Made by a program: the position numbers and the translations under genes. Below the pieces are notes generated by a model that was not told where the DNA came from, made no database searches, and worked only from the letters and a program-made list of their open reading frames with translations. Shown piece by piece: positions 34,518 through 43,467 of a DNA stretch of 64,000 bases; position 1 is the stretch's first letter, and each line of letters starts with the position of its first letter. Where the stretch lies: positions 103,223 to 167,222 of the forward strand of contig DIWJ01000024.1 of NCBI GenBank assembly GCA_002428445.1. Direction: 5' to 3'. Source of the stretch: Syntrophaceae bacterium UBA6109. GTDB lineage: Bacteria > Desulfobacterota > Syntrophia > Syntrophales > UBA6109.

Positions 34518-35882
34518 TCAGACAATCTCGAATTTCTCAATTTTGTACTTCAGAGAGTCGTCGGTGACTTTGAGAAGTTCCGCTGCCTTGCTCTTTACCC
34601 CTTTCGTCTTCTGGAGGGCTTTTTCGATCAGGCGTTTCTCAAACATGGATACGACCCCGTTGAGATCGACGCCGTCTTGCGGAATATCCAGGGCCGATAC
34701 GCCGATCTTCTCCAGGGCAGAGGTCGACAGCAGCAGGTTCTCCGGCAGGACGATCGTCGATGCCTCCAGCGCCACGCTCCTTTCGATGATGTTCTCCAGT
34801 TCCCGGACGTTTCCCGGAAACGGATAGTCCAGGAGCAGGCCCAGCGCGTAAGCCGAAATACTGCGGATTTCCTTTCCGTAAATCCGGGAGAACTTCTCGA
34901 CGAAATACTTGGTGAGAATGGGGATGTCTTCCCGGCGGCTGCGCAGCGGGGGGATCATGATCGGGATGACGTTGAGGCGGTAATACAGGTCTTCGCGGAA
35001 GCCTCCCTCGCGGACCTTTTTCTCCAGATCCTGATTCGTTGCGGAGATGATGCGCACGCTGACCTTGATATCCTCGACGCCGCCGATTCTCCGGAATGTC
35101 TTTTCCTGAACGACGCGGAGAAGCTTGACCTGCAGGAGCGGCGGCAGTTCGCCGACTTCGTCGAGAAGGATCGTTCCGCCGCGGGCTACCTCGAAGAGCC
35201 CCGGCTTGTCGGCGTAGGCATTCGTGAAGGAGCCTTTCATGTGTCCGAACAATTCGGACTCCAGCAGATTCTCCGGAATGCCGCCGCAGTTGACCGCGAC
35301 AAAGGGCTGCTTGGACTGGGGACCTTGCTCGTGGATCGCCCTTGCGACGAGTTCCTTGCCGGTGCCGCTCTCGCCGAGCAGCAGGACGTTCGCCGCCGTA
35401 TCGGCGACCTTGCGAATCGTCGTGAAGATCTTGAGCATGTCCTTGTTCTTGGCGATCATGCCGCCGAAGTGCACGGCATCATCCGCATCCTTTTGAAAAG
35501 GCGCCTGCTGATCCTTGACCCCCTTCGTTTCCAGGGCCTCCCGGATCAGACGCTTGAGGTCGTCGACATCAAAGTCCTTCTCCACATAATCGTAGGCCCC
35601 CTCCTTCATTGCGCGGACTGCGGTTTCACCGGTCGCGTAAGCCGTGATCAGGATGACAAGCGTTTCCGGGGAGAGTTCCTTGACGGATTTGAGAAATTCG
35701 AGGCCGTCCATTTTCGGCATCTTCAGATCCGTCAGGACGAGATCGAACCGCTCCTTCCTGCATCGGTTCAGTCCCTTGATGCCGTCCCCTTCGCAAACAA
35801 CGCTGTATCCTTCCCGAGTCAGCATGATCTCGAGCAATTCCCGAACGCCTGCATCATCGTCTACAACCAGGACTCTCGTCAT
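34518..35882 (-). CDS. PilR/NtrC-type sigma-54 response regulator
   Basis: The 454-residue regulator has a receiver domain with phospho-acceptor Asp 52 (LTDLKMPKMDG), an AAA+ domain with Walker A GESGTGKE at 170-177 and Walker B GGTILLDEVGELP, and a C-terminal Fis-type helix-turn-helix (KSKAAELLKVTDDSLKYKI). The sigma-54-contacting loop reads GSFTNA (217-222) instead of GAFTGA; the second Gly is Asn. It overlaps the kinase gene by ATGA, so they form a two-component pair. Its gene neighbour comEC is divergent from the kinase. Targets may include pilin or envelope genes by analogy with PilSR, but no pil gene is in the window. Confidence 0.88.
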   Translation of the reverse strand: MTRVLVVDDDAGVRELLEIMLTREGYSVVCEGDGIKGLNRCRKERFDLVLTDLKMPKMDGLEFLKSVKELSPETLVILITAYATGETAVRAMKEGAYDYVEKDFDVDDLKRLIREALETKGVKDQQAPFQKDADDAVHFGGMIAKNKDMLKIFTTIRKVADTAANVLLLGESGTGKELVARAIHEQGPQSKQPFVAVNCGGIPENLLESELFGHMKGSFTNAYADKPGLFEVARGGTILLDEVGELPPLLQVKLLRVVQEKTFRRIGGVEDIKVSVRIISATNQDLEKKVREGGFREDLYYRLNVIPIMIPPLRSRREDIPILTKYFVEKFSRIYGKEIRSISAYALGLLLDYPFPGNVRELENIIERSVALEASTIVLPENLLLSTSALEKIGVSALDIPQDGVDLNGVVSMFEKRLIEKALQKTKGVKSKAAELLKVTDDSLKYKIEKFEIV

Positions 35883-37594
35883 CCCCCAACCTCGCCGACC
35901 GCATCAGCGGTGATCGCTCTCTTTTCAGGACACGACGACAACCAGACCGCAATGGATGTCCCCCGTCCCCGTTCACTCTCCAGGCGGATCCGGCCTCCGT
36001 GGTTTTCCACGATACGCCTTACGATCGCCAATCCCAGCCCCGTCCCGCGTTCACGGGTCGTATAAAAAGGTTCGAACACCTTCTGCAACACCTCTTTCCC
36101 CATTCCCGCCCCCGTATCGCGGATCTCCAGGGTCACCCCCTCGGGATCGACGCTGCGATGCAAGGAGACATCAATGACGCCTTTCTCCGGAATCGATTGC
36201 ACGGCATTCATCAGGAGGTTCCAAATCAACTGGCGGATCTCCGCCCGGTTCGCCGAAATACGGACATCGTCTCCTGTCAGTTCAATGCCGATGCCCTCGT
36301 GCCAATCGGACACGTACTGGATCGCCTCGACGACATCGCTCACGAGGCTCCGCAACTCGATCGGCTCCATCGTGCCCGGGGACGGGCGGGCGAGGAGGAG
36401 AAAGTCCTTCATGAAGTTCTCGATCTGGTCCTTTCCGCGCAGAATGATCGACATCAGTCGTTCGTCGGCCGCATTCAGCCGCAGATCCTTCTTGAGTACC
36501 TGGATGGAACCACTGATGGATGCCAGGGGATTGCGAATCTCGTGGGCCAGGACGGCGGCCATTTCGCCGACAAAGGCAAGACGGCGGTTCTTCTCGTATT
36601 CCGCCTCCATCTTCTTTGTGGCCGTCAGATCGTGGAAGATCACGATGCTCCCGATCCGGTCTCCGCGACCATCCCGCAGGGGCGACAAGACGCATCCGAG
36701 AACGAGCCTTTCGCCGTCTTTTCTTTCAAACGCCAGATGGGTTCCCTTCTCCCTGTCCGTCGAGGGCCTCTGGTCGTCTTCCTTCTCCACGACGGCGGCG
36801 ATTGCGGGGAAAACATCCCGGAGCGGTCGGTTCAAGAGCTCGGCAAAGACATATCCCGTGATCTCTTCCGCAGCCCTATTGAACGACTTGATCCGGCCGA
36901 TAAGGTCCGTCGTAAAGATCCCCGCATCCACGGACTCGATGATGCTGCGGTGAAGAACGTCGAGCTGATCGAAAGCCGTCTGCTTCTCCGCCAGAAGAAG
37001 GCGGACCTTCTTTTCCTGCTCGACGACGAAACTGGCAAGAAGGGCAATCACGAAGAAAGAAAGGATATGCACGAAACTCCGCGTCAGGGCCTCTCCGGGC
37101 GTCAGCGGCAGGTCCTGCAGGAGAAACGCGGTGGGCGGCTGGATCCAGGCATAATATTCAAAGTCGACGAGGAGCCCATAGACAATGCTGCACGCGGAGG
37201 CCGCCGTCATTCCGCCGCCGCGCCCCAGAAAGAGCACCGAATAGATGATGATCATGGGGTAGAAAGCGGAATAGACGCTGCGGCTTCCGCCCGTCAAGTA
37301 GACAAGGATGGAGACCAAACCGACGTCACAAAGGGACTGTATGTAGATGTGGAACTGCTCCCGTTCTACCGTGCGCAGCAGAAAGACATAGACGATCGAG
37401 ATCAGATAGAACAGGGACGCCGTGCGGTAAAGGGCAAGCGTCGACTCCAGGGGGAATATCGTGAGGTGACGAAATTGCAGGCTGATGGCGGCGCCGAGCA
37501 GCAGCGTCGCAAATCCCACGCGCCCCAGCATCAGCCACCATATCCGCTTGTCGATTCTGGAAGTCGCCTGCAACCGTTCCATCGCCACTTTCAT
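35879..37594 (-). CDS. PilS-like membrane histidine kinase
   Basis: The product is about 571 residues. Six hydrophobic helices (about 20-190) form the PilS-type membrane sensor, followed by a PAS domain (about 225-340, starting IIESVDAGIFTTDLIG), HisKA with LAHEIRNPLASISGSI carrying the phosphorylated His, and HATPase_c with N, G1 and G2 boxes (NLLMNAVQSIPE, DTGAGM, GTGLGLAI). The frame is open to a TTG at 37654, but that would run up to the divergent comEC start; ATG 37594 (or 37582) is preferred. No strong ribosome site is seen for either. Confidence 0.85.
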   Translation of the reverse strand: MKVAMERLQATSRIDKRIWWLMLGRVGFATLLLGAAISLQFRHLTIFPLESTLALYRTASLFYLISIVYVFLLRTVEREQFHIYIQSLCDVGLVSILVYLTGGSRSVYSAFYPMIIIYSVLFLGRGGGMTAASACSIVYGLLVDFEYYAWIQPPTAFLLQDLPLTPGEALTRSFVHILSFFVIALLASFVVEQEKKVRLLLAEKQTAFDQLDVLHRSIIESVDAGIFTTDLIGRIKSFNRAAEEITGYVFAELLNRPLRDVFPAIAAVVEKEDDQRPSTDREKGTHLAFERKDGERLVLGCVLSPLRDGRGDRIGSIVIFHDLTATKKMEAEYEKNRRLAFVGEMAAVLAHEIRNPLASISGSIQVLKKDLRLNAADERLMSIILRGKDQIENFMKDFLLLARPSPGTMEPIELRSLVSDVVEAIQYVSDWHEGIGIELTGDDVRISANRAEIRQLIWNLLMNAVQSIPEKGVIDVSLHRSVDPEGVTLEIRDTGAGMGKEVLQKVFEPFYTTRERGTGLGLAIVRRIVENHGGRIRLESERGRGTSIAVWLSSCPEKRAITADAVGEVGG

Positions 37595-37655
37595 TGATAT
37601 GTGATAAATTAGTCCTGTAATCTTCGGAGGGGCAATGCTATAATATTTTGCCAAA

Positions 37656-40199
37656 ATGATCTATCCTTTTCCCCATAGAAGCAAGCCGCTCGTGCCCATC
37701 GGCCTTGCTTTCGCCGGCGGCATTCTCGCCGCGTACCGTTTTGAATTCTCTCCGCCCCTTCTCTTTCTCTCCCTCCTTCTGACGCTGATTTCCCTTCTCC
37801 TGGCAGTCCGTTTCCGGCAGGATTGGCTTTGGGCATTGCTGCTGATCGGCTTTTTCCTCCTGGGGGGCACGGGATTGACGTTTTCCGCATGGCGGGCGTC
37901 GACGATGTCGCCGGTACCGGAACGGCAGCTGGATCGGACCATGCGCTTGCAGGGCCTCGTCGCCGGCGTGCCCGAACGCCGGCCCGATCGGACGGAACTG
38001 ACGATCGATCTGCAAAACACCGTCTCGAATGGATCGCTCGCTCCCTTCCGCGGACGGATACGGCTGTCGATCGCCGGTCACGGCCCGTGGATGTATGGCG
38101 ATATCGTCCGTTTCGAGACCCGGCTGAAGCCGCTTGAAGGCCTGAGCAATCCCGGGGTTTTCCAACGCGCAGGCGTGCTGCGCTGGACCGGCGTTTCAGC
38201 GCGTGCCTTCGTCCGGGAACCGGCCTCCGTTGCCGTCGTGAGAAGAAATCAGGCAAACGCATTTCTTTTCGCCCTGGAGTCTTTCCGGGAAAGAATCCGG
38301 GAACTCATTTACCGTCATGCGACCTCTCCCGAACGCGAGATGATTTCAGCCATGATCCTGGGATGCCAGCAGGAAATTCCCCGCGACATTGTCGATCTTT
38401 TCAATCGGACGGGAACATCCCACATCATCGCCATATCCGGGTTCAATGTCGGAATCGTCGCACTGGTCTGGATCTTTCTGGCGCGGTGGATTCTGTCGCT
38501 CTCCACCGCGGTCCTTCTGAGAATCGATGCGATTCGCCTTTCCTACGCCCTGGCCTTGCCGCCGGTGCTGATATTTGCCCTGATTGCGGGAATGGGCATT
38601 TCCGTCGTGCGGGCGACGATCATGGCCGTCACCTTCCTGTGCGCCCTGCTTCTCGGTCGGGAGCGCGATCTCTTCAACAGTCTCGCCTTTGCCGCTCTTC
38701 TGATTCTCGCGGTGTTTCCGCCTTCCCTTTTCGATGTCTCTTTCCAGCTTTCTTTTGTCGCCGTCGCATCGATCCTTTTCGCTGCACCGGCGGTTTCTTC
38801 GCTCCTGAGACCCGCGGCCGCTTCCGCGGAACCCGAAGCCGATCATTTTTGGCGGCGCTGGCGCACCCGTCTGGCGGTCTTTGCCGCCATCACCCTCGTC
38901 GCAACGGTCGGTACGCTTCCTCTCATCGCCTATCACTTCAACCGGCTGTCGACGGTGGTGTTGATCGCCAATTTCGCGGTGATCCCGATTCTCGGTTTCC
39001 TGGCCATTCCTCTGTCCATGGGGATCGCGGTCCTCATGCCGATCTCCGAGCCGCTGACCGCCCTTCTGATTTCGGTCGTCGCTTTTCTTGTCCACATCTC
39101 CATTTCCATGGTGCAGTACTTTGCCTCCCTCCCCTGGTCCTCGTTCACCACAGGCACGCCGACGCTGGCGGAGATGGCCGGCTACTACCTTTTTTTCATA
39201 CTCGTCGTCCGTTTCCTGGAGGGACGAAAGGGCGCCGCCGCTGAAGAGATGACCTCCGCAAGAACCGTCCGCTACCGATGGGCTCTTTCCTGCCTGGCGA
39301 TTCTCTTTGCGGGAGACGTCCTCTACTGGAGCGCCATTCGCGATCGTCTGAACAACCGCCTTGAAGCGACGTTTTTCGACGTCGGCCACGGCAATGCGGC
39401 GATGCTGCGTTTGCCCGGGGGGTTCTCCATGCTGGTCGACGGAGGAGGCGCCGAGAGGGACGGTTTCGACAGCGGGCGCCACGTCATCCTCCCCTTCCTG
39501 CGGCGGCAAAGAATCGGGAAGATCGATCTCATGGTCCTTACGCATCCCCACCCCGATCACCTCAACGGCCTTGTGAGCGTTCTGGAAGAATTTCCCGTCA
39601 GAGAGATCTGGACCAACGGGACGCAGGAAGAAGGCGAATACCAGGAATGCTTCCGCCTGCTGACGGCGTCGCTCAAGATTCCCCTTCGGGCCGTCGATGC
39701 CCGGAATCCCGGCCGCGTCATCAACGGGGTCGAAATCCGTCTCCTGCATCCGCAGTCCCCTTTGCCGGCGGCAATCCCGGCCGGGCGCGCCTATGATTCC
39801 GTGAACGACGAGTCGCTGGTTCTGAGGATTTCCTATGGGAAGTGTTCGATCCTCATGCCGGCGGACATCTCTGCACGTGTGGAACGGCTGCTGATTGCCC
39901 GGAGCACGAACCTCCGCAGCGATGTCCTTCTTGTCCCCCATCACGGCGGCGCCTCGTCCAGCAGTTCCTTGTTCCTCCAGGCCGTACGACCCGCGATCGC
40001 CGTCGTGAGTTGTGGTCGCCTGAACCGCGTTCGCCTTCCCCATCCGCTTGTGGTGGAACGTTTTTCCGCTCATCCCTGCCTCTTCCTGCGGACGGACCGC
40101 GAAGGGGCCGTCACGGTGTCAACCGATGGGGACACCCTTCGCTGCCGCACGATGGGCAAGAACAACCGGGGCCGACTCGACGAATTCCTGTTGCAATAA
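37656..40199 (+). CDS. comEC: DNA-uptake channel protein ComEC/Rec2
   Basis: ComEC carries incoming single-stranded DNA across the inner membrane. The 847-residue protein has an N-terminal OB-like DUF4131 region (about 30-190), the Competence domain with about eight helices (about 215-490, HIIAISGFNVGIVALVW) and a C-terminal metallo-beta-lactamase domain (from about 568, FFDVGHGNAAML; THPHPDH near 629-635 is the metal motif) that may degrade the non-transported strand. Length is usual for Gram-negative ComEC (750-850). A TATAAT lies only 12 bases before the ATG and no Shine-Dalgarno is seen, so translation may be nearly leaderless. Confidence 0.93.
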   Translation: MIYPFPHRSKPLVPIGLAFAGGILAAYRFEFSPPLLFLSLLLTLISLLLAVRFRQDWLWALLLIGFFLLGGTGLTFSAWRASTMSPVPERQLDRTMRLQGLVAGVPERRPDRTELTIDLQNTVSNGSLAPFRGRIRLSIAGHGPWMYGDIVRFETRLKPLEGLSNPGVFQRAGVLRWTGVSARAFVREPASVAVVRRNQANAFLFALESFRERIRELIYRHATSPEREMISAMILGCQQEIPRDIVDLFNRTGTSHIIAISGFNVGIVALVWIFLARWILSLSTAVLLRIDAIRLSYALALPPVLIFALIAGMGISVVRATIMAVTFLCALLLGRERDLFNSLAFAALLILAVFPPSLFDVSFQLSFVAVASILFAAPAVSSLLRPAAASAEPEADHFWRRWRTRLAVFAAITLVATVGTLPLIAYHFNRLSTVVLIANFAVIPILGFLAIPLSMGIAVLMPISEPLTALLISVVAFLVHISISMVQYFASLPWSSFTTGTPTLAEMAGYYLFFILVVRFLEGRKGAAAEEMTSARTVRYRWALSCLAILFAGDVLYWSAIRDRLNNRLEATFFDVGHGNAAMLRLPGGFSMLVDGGGAERDGFDSGRHVILPFLRRQRIGKIDLMVLTHPHPDHLNGLVSVLEEFPVREIWTNGTQEEGEYQECFRLLTASLKIPLRAVDARNPGRVINGVEIRLLHPQSPLPAAIPAGRAYDSVNDESLVLRISYGKCSILMPADISARVERLLIARSTNLRSDVLLVPHHGGASSSSSLFLQAVRPAIAVVSCGRLNRVRLPHPLVVERFSAHPCLFLRTDREGAVTVSTDGDTLRCRTMGKNNRGRLDEFLLQ

Positions 40200-40258
40200 A
40201 AGCGCTTTCTATGTTATCGGACGCGACTTGCAGGGTCAGGTCGGCGGGACGTGGAGAC

Positions 40259-41521
40259 ATGGAAAAACTTTCTGCAGTTCGCGGTTTTAAAGACATCCTC
40301 CCGGAGGAGACAGGCCGGTGGCGCCATGTCGAGCAGACGGCCCACGAGGTCTTCACCTCCTTCGGCTTTCGCGAGATCCGGGTCCCCATCCTTGAAAAAA
40401 CGGAACTCTTCGTCCGCGGCATCGGGGAGACAACGGATATCGTGGAAAAGGAAATGTACACCTTTTCCGACAAGGGAGAAGAATCCCTGACGCTTCGTCC
40501 GGAAGCAACGGCCTCCGTCGTCCGCGCCTATCTGGAGCACGGCCTCTTCCATGAGCCCGTGTCCAAGCTCTACACATTGGGTCCCATGTTCCGCCGGGAA
40601 AGACCCCAGAAGGGCCGCTTCCGGCAGTTCCATCAGATCGACGTGGAGCATCTGGGCGCCGAACATCCCCGCGTTGACGCGGAGATCATGCTGATGCTCG
40701 TTCATTACCTCCATCGCCTCGGTCTCCAGGCCGTGTCCCTCGAGATCAATTCCCTCGGGTGCGCCGTCTGCCGCCCGGCCTTCAAGAAGGCCGTCGTCGA
40801 TTTCTTTGCGGGCCGCGAAACGGAGCTCTGCGCCGATTGTTCGCGCCGTCTCCGGACCAATCCGTTGCGCATCTTCGACTGCAAGATGGAGCCCTGCCGG
40901 GGGATCGTTGCGGACGCCCCCAGGCTGTCCGATCATCTCTGTGCGTCCTGCAGGGAACACTTCGACGCCGTTCGAAAATGCCTGGACGTCTTTTCGCTTC
41001 CTTACCGGATCAACGAGCGCATGGTCCGCGGCCTCGACTATTATTGCCGGACCGCTTTTGAGATCACTACAGAGCACCTCGGCGCCCAGAACGCCGTGGC
41101 GGGCGGCGGACGCTACGACGGATTGGTCCGCGACCTGGGCGGACCGGATACCCCGGGCATCGGCTTTGCGATCGGCATGGAGCGTTTGATTTCCCTCCTT
41201 CCGGAACAGGAAGCCGGGCGCGGCCAGGCTCTCGACCTCTTCATTGCCGCCATCGGTGAGAAGGCGCAGGAATTCGCCTACGGCCTCTGCAACCGTCTCC
41301 GCATGCGCAGGCTGGCCGTGGAAATGGAAATCGCCGGCAAGAGCCTCAAGAGCCAGATGAAAAGGGCCGACCGGCTCGGCTGCCGTTATACCCTGATTCT
41401 GGGTGACAACGAACTTGCCGAAGGCAATGCCGGTTTGCGGGATATGAAAAACGCCACCCAGGCAAGTCTGCCGTTATCGGGAATCGAGGAATCCATCATC
41501 GATCATCTTCAAGCGAGGTGA
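40259..41521 (+). CDS. hisS: histidyl-tRNA synthetase
   Basis: This class II synthetase has 420 residues. Motif 2 region FRRERPQKGRFRQFHQIDVE, with histidine-specific RGLDYYCRTAFEI and GGGRYDGL, motif 3 GFAIGMERL and the C-terminal anticodon domain (from about 325) are all present. The start is at MEKLSAVRGFKDILPEE, where GGAG lies just upstream; the frame is open far into comEC but without similarity. The Cys-rich insertion segment around residues 167-230 (CAVC, CADC, CKMEPC and CASC) has paired Cys typical of some bacterial HisRS and may bind zinc. aspS follows after six bases. Confidence 0.95.
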   Translation: MEKLSAVRGFKDILPEETGRWRHVEQTAHEVFTSFGFREIRVPILEKTELFVRGIGETTDIVEKEMYTFSDKGEESLTLRPEATASVVRAYLEHGLFHEPVSKLYTLGPMFRRERPQKGRFRQFHQIDVEHLGAEHPRVDAEIMLMLVHYLHRLGLQAVSLEINSLGCAVCRPAFKKAVVDFFAGRETELCADCSRRLRTNPLRIFDCKMEPCRGIVADAPRLSDHLCASCREHFDAVRKCLDVFSLPYRINERMVRGLDYYCRTAFEITTEHLGAQNAVAGGGRYDGLVRDLGGPDTPGIGFAIGMERLISLLPEQEAGRGQALDLFIAAIGEKAQEFAYGLCNRLRMRRLAVEMEIAGKSLKSQMKRADRLGCRYTLILGDNELAEGNAGLRDMKNATQASLPLSGIEESIIDHLQAR

Positions 41522-41527
41522 GGAAAC

Positions 41528-43303
41528 TTGGCTGAATTCATTACCGAACGAAAGCGAAGCCATTACTGCGGCGACGTGACGGCCGCCCTGGACGGCAGAC
41601 AGGTCGTGCTGATGGGATGGGTCCACCGCCGCAGGGATCACGGCGGCGTCATCTTCATCGATCTGCGGGACCGTGAAGGCCTCGTTCAGGTCGTCTTCAA
41701 TCCGGATATCGCCCCGGACGCCCATCGCGAGGCTCATCGCATCCGCAGCGAATACGTGCTCGCCGTCGAAGGAACCGTCCGGCGCCGGCCCGCGGGGATG
41801 GAGAATCCCGATCTGAAAACCGGCGAGATCGAGGTCATGGCGGGACGTCTGGAAATCCTCAACGAGTCGAAGACTCCGCCTTTCCTCCTCGATGCGCAGG
41901 AAGAGATTTCGGAAAATGTCCGGCTGAAGTACCGCTACCTCGATCTTCGCAGGCCCGCCCTGCAGAAAAACCTTCTACTGCGCAGCCGCGTTGCGGCGGA
42001 GACGAGAAACTTTTTCCAGCGGGAAGGTTTTATCGAAGTGGAAACCCCCTTTCTGACCAAGAGCACCCCCGAAGGTGCGAGGGATTACCTCGTTCCCAGC
42101 CGGGTCAACAAGGGGATGTTCTACGCGCTTCCCCAGTCGCCGCAGATCTTCAAGCAGCTGCTCATGGTTTCCGGCTTCGACCGGTACTATCAGATCGTGA
42201 AGTGTTTCCGCGATGAGGATCTGCGCGCGGACCGTCAGCCGGAGTTCACGCAGATCGATGTCGAGATGTCGTTCATTTCGGAAGAAGACGTCCTGACCAC
42301 CATGGAGAAGATGATCGCCCATGTATTTCGCACCTGCCTCGGAAAGGAACTCCCCCTACCCTTCCCGCGGATCTCGTACCGCAAGGCCATGGACTGTTAC
42401 GGAAAGGATTGCCCCGACCTCCGCTACGGACTGGAAATTCAGGATCTTACCGATATCGTCGGCAAATCCGCCTTCAATCTCTTCCGGGAAGTCGCCGACT
42501 CCGGAGGTTTGATCAGGACCATCCGCATCCCGGATGCGGCAGCGCTTTCCCGCAAGGACCTTGACGGACTGAAGGATTTCGCGGCCGTCTATGGAGCCAA
42601 GGGACTTGCCTGGGCGAGAATATCGCCCGAGGGATGGACCTCTCCCATCGCGAAATTCCTGAGCGCCGATGAGATCGGACTGATCAACGAGCGGACCGGG
42701 GTCAAACCGGGAGACGTCCTCGTCTTCTCGGCCGATACCGCCAAGGTAGTTCAGGACGCCCTCGGCAATCTCCGGATCCATCTTGCCCGCAAACTGGATC
42801 TCATCAAGGCGGATCAGCTGGCCTTCACCTGGGTGACGGAATTTCCGCTCATGGAATACAGCGAGACGGAAAAGAGATACATGTCCACGCATCACCCCTT
42901 TACGTCGCCGGCGCTGGAGGATCTGCCCTTCCTGGAAACCGACCCGGGCAAGGTCCGCGCCCGCGCCTATGATCTCGTCCTGAACGGCTCCGAAATCGGC
43001 GGAGGAAGCATCCGGATTCACCGGCAGGATGTGCAGGCGAGGATCTTCAAGGCCCTGGGTCTCAAGGAGGAGGATGCCCGGATGAAGTTCGGCTTCCTGC
43101 TCGACGCCCTCGAATATGGCACGCCGCCGCACGGAGGGATCGCCTTCGGTCTGGACCGGCTTGTCATGATCATGAGCGGGGCGGAATCCATCCGCGACGT
43201 CATCGCCTTCCCAAAGACCCAGAAGGCGACATGCCTGCTCACGGATGCGCCGTCGCCCGTCGCCATCGAACAGCTGATGGAGCTCTCGCTGAAGATTGTC
43301 TGA
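41528..43303 (+). CDS. aspS: aspartyl-tRNA synthetase, probably non-discriminating (Asp/Asn)
   Basis: The 591-residue class II enzyme has the N-terminal anticodon OB fold (1-105), catalytic core with motif 2 [18 protein letters not shown] and motif 3 [11 protein letters not shown], and the bacterial GAD insertion (about 290-425). It starts with TTG at 41528 after GAGG. Residues His 38 (RRRDHGG) and Gly 90 (RPAGMEN) correspond, with the same 52-residue spacing, to His 31 and Gly 83 of Pseudomonas aeruginosa AspRS, where replacing them restores discrimination. Discriminating enzymes such as E. coli have Leu and Lys there. It therefore probably also charges tRNA-Asn with Asp, for amidation by GatCAB. 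Confidence 0.93.
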   Translation: MAEFITERKRSHYCGDVTAALDGRQVVLMGWVHRRRDHGGVIFIDLRDREGLVQVVFNPDIAPDAHREAHRIRSEYVLAVEGTVRRRPAGMENPDLKTGEIEVMAGRLEILNESKTPPFLLDAQEEISENVRLKYRYLDLRRPALQKNLLLRSRVAAETRNFFQREGFIEVETPFLTKSTPEGARDYLVPSRVNKGMFYALPQSPQIFKQLLMVSGFDRYYQIVKCFRDEDLRADRQPEFTQIDVEMSFISEEDVLTTMEKMIAHVFRTCLGKELPLPFPRISYRKAMDCYGKDCPDLRYGLEIQDLTDIVGKSAFNLFREVADSGGLIRTIRIPDAAALSRKDLDGLKDFAAVYGAKGLAWARISPEGWTSPIAKFLSADEIGLINERTGVKPGDVLVFSADTAKVVQDALGNLRIHLARKLDLIKADQLAFTWVTEFPLMEYSETEKRYMSTHHPFTSPALEDLPFLETDPGKVRARAYDLVLNGSEIGGGSIRIHRQDVQARIFKALGLKEEDARMKFGFLLDALEYGTPPHGGIAFGLDRLVMIMSGAESIRDVIAFPKTQKATCLLTDAPSPVAIEQLMELSLKIV

Positions 43304-43467
43304 CGCCCCTCACGGCTCAAACAATCCCCGGGAGCGGCTGCAGCCCGACAGCTTGCGATGACGAACATCGCAGACGCCAGGCATCACGAGACCGTTGTTC
43401 GGCGCCCTTCATCGCTCTTCCCTGTCCTCCCCGATCGCGCCTCAAGATTCCTTTTTGGAGAACGACC

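Noticed and set aside
34331..34540. 69-codon minus-strand frame covering the liv leader
   Set aside because: It overlaps the end of the PilR-like gene and the promoter, and does not show the Phe-run that coincides with the attenuator; the 25-codon frame explains the region better.
38346..40073. 575-residue open frame on the minus strand
   Set aside because: It is antisense to comEC; it is extremely rich in Arg, Gly and Asp with no recognisable domain.
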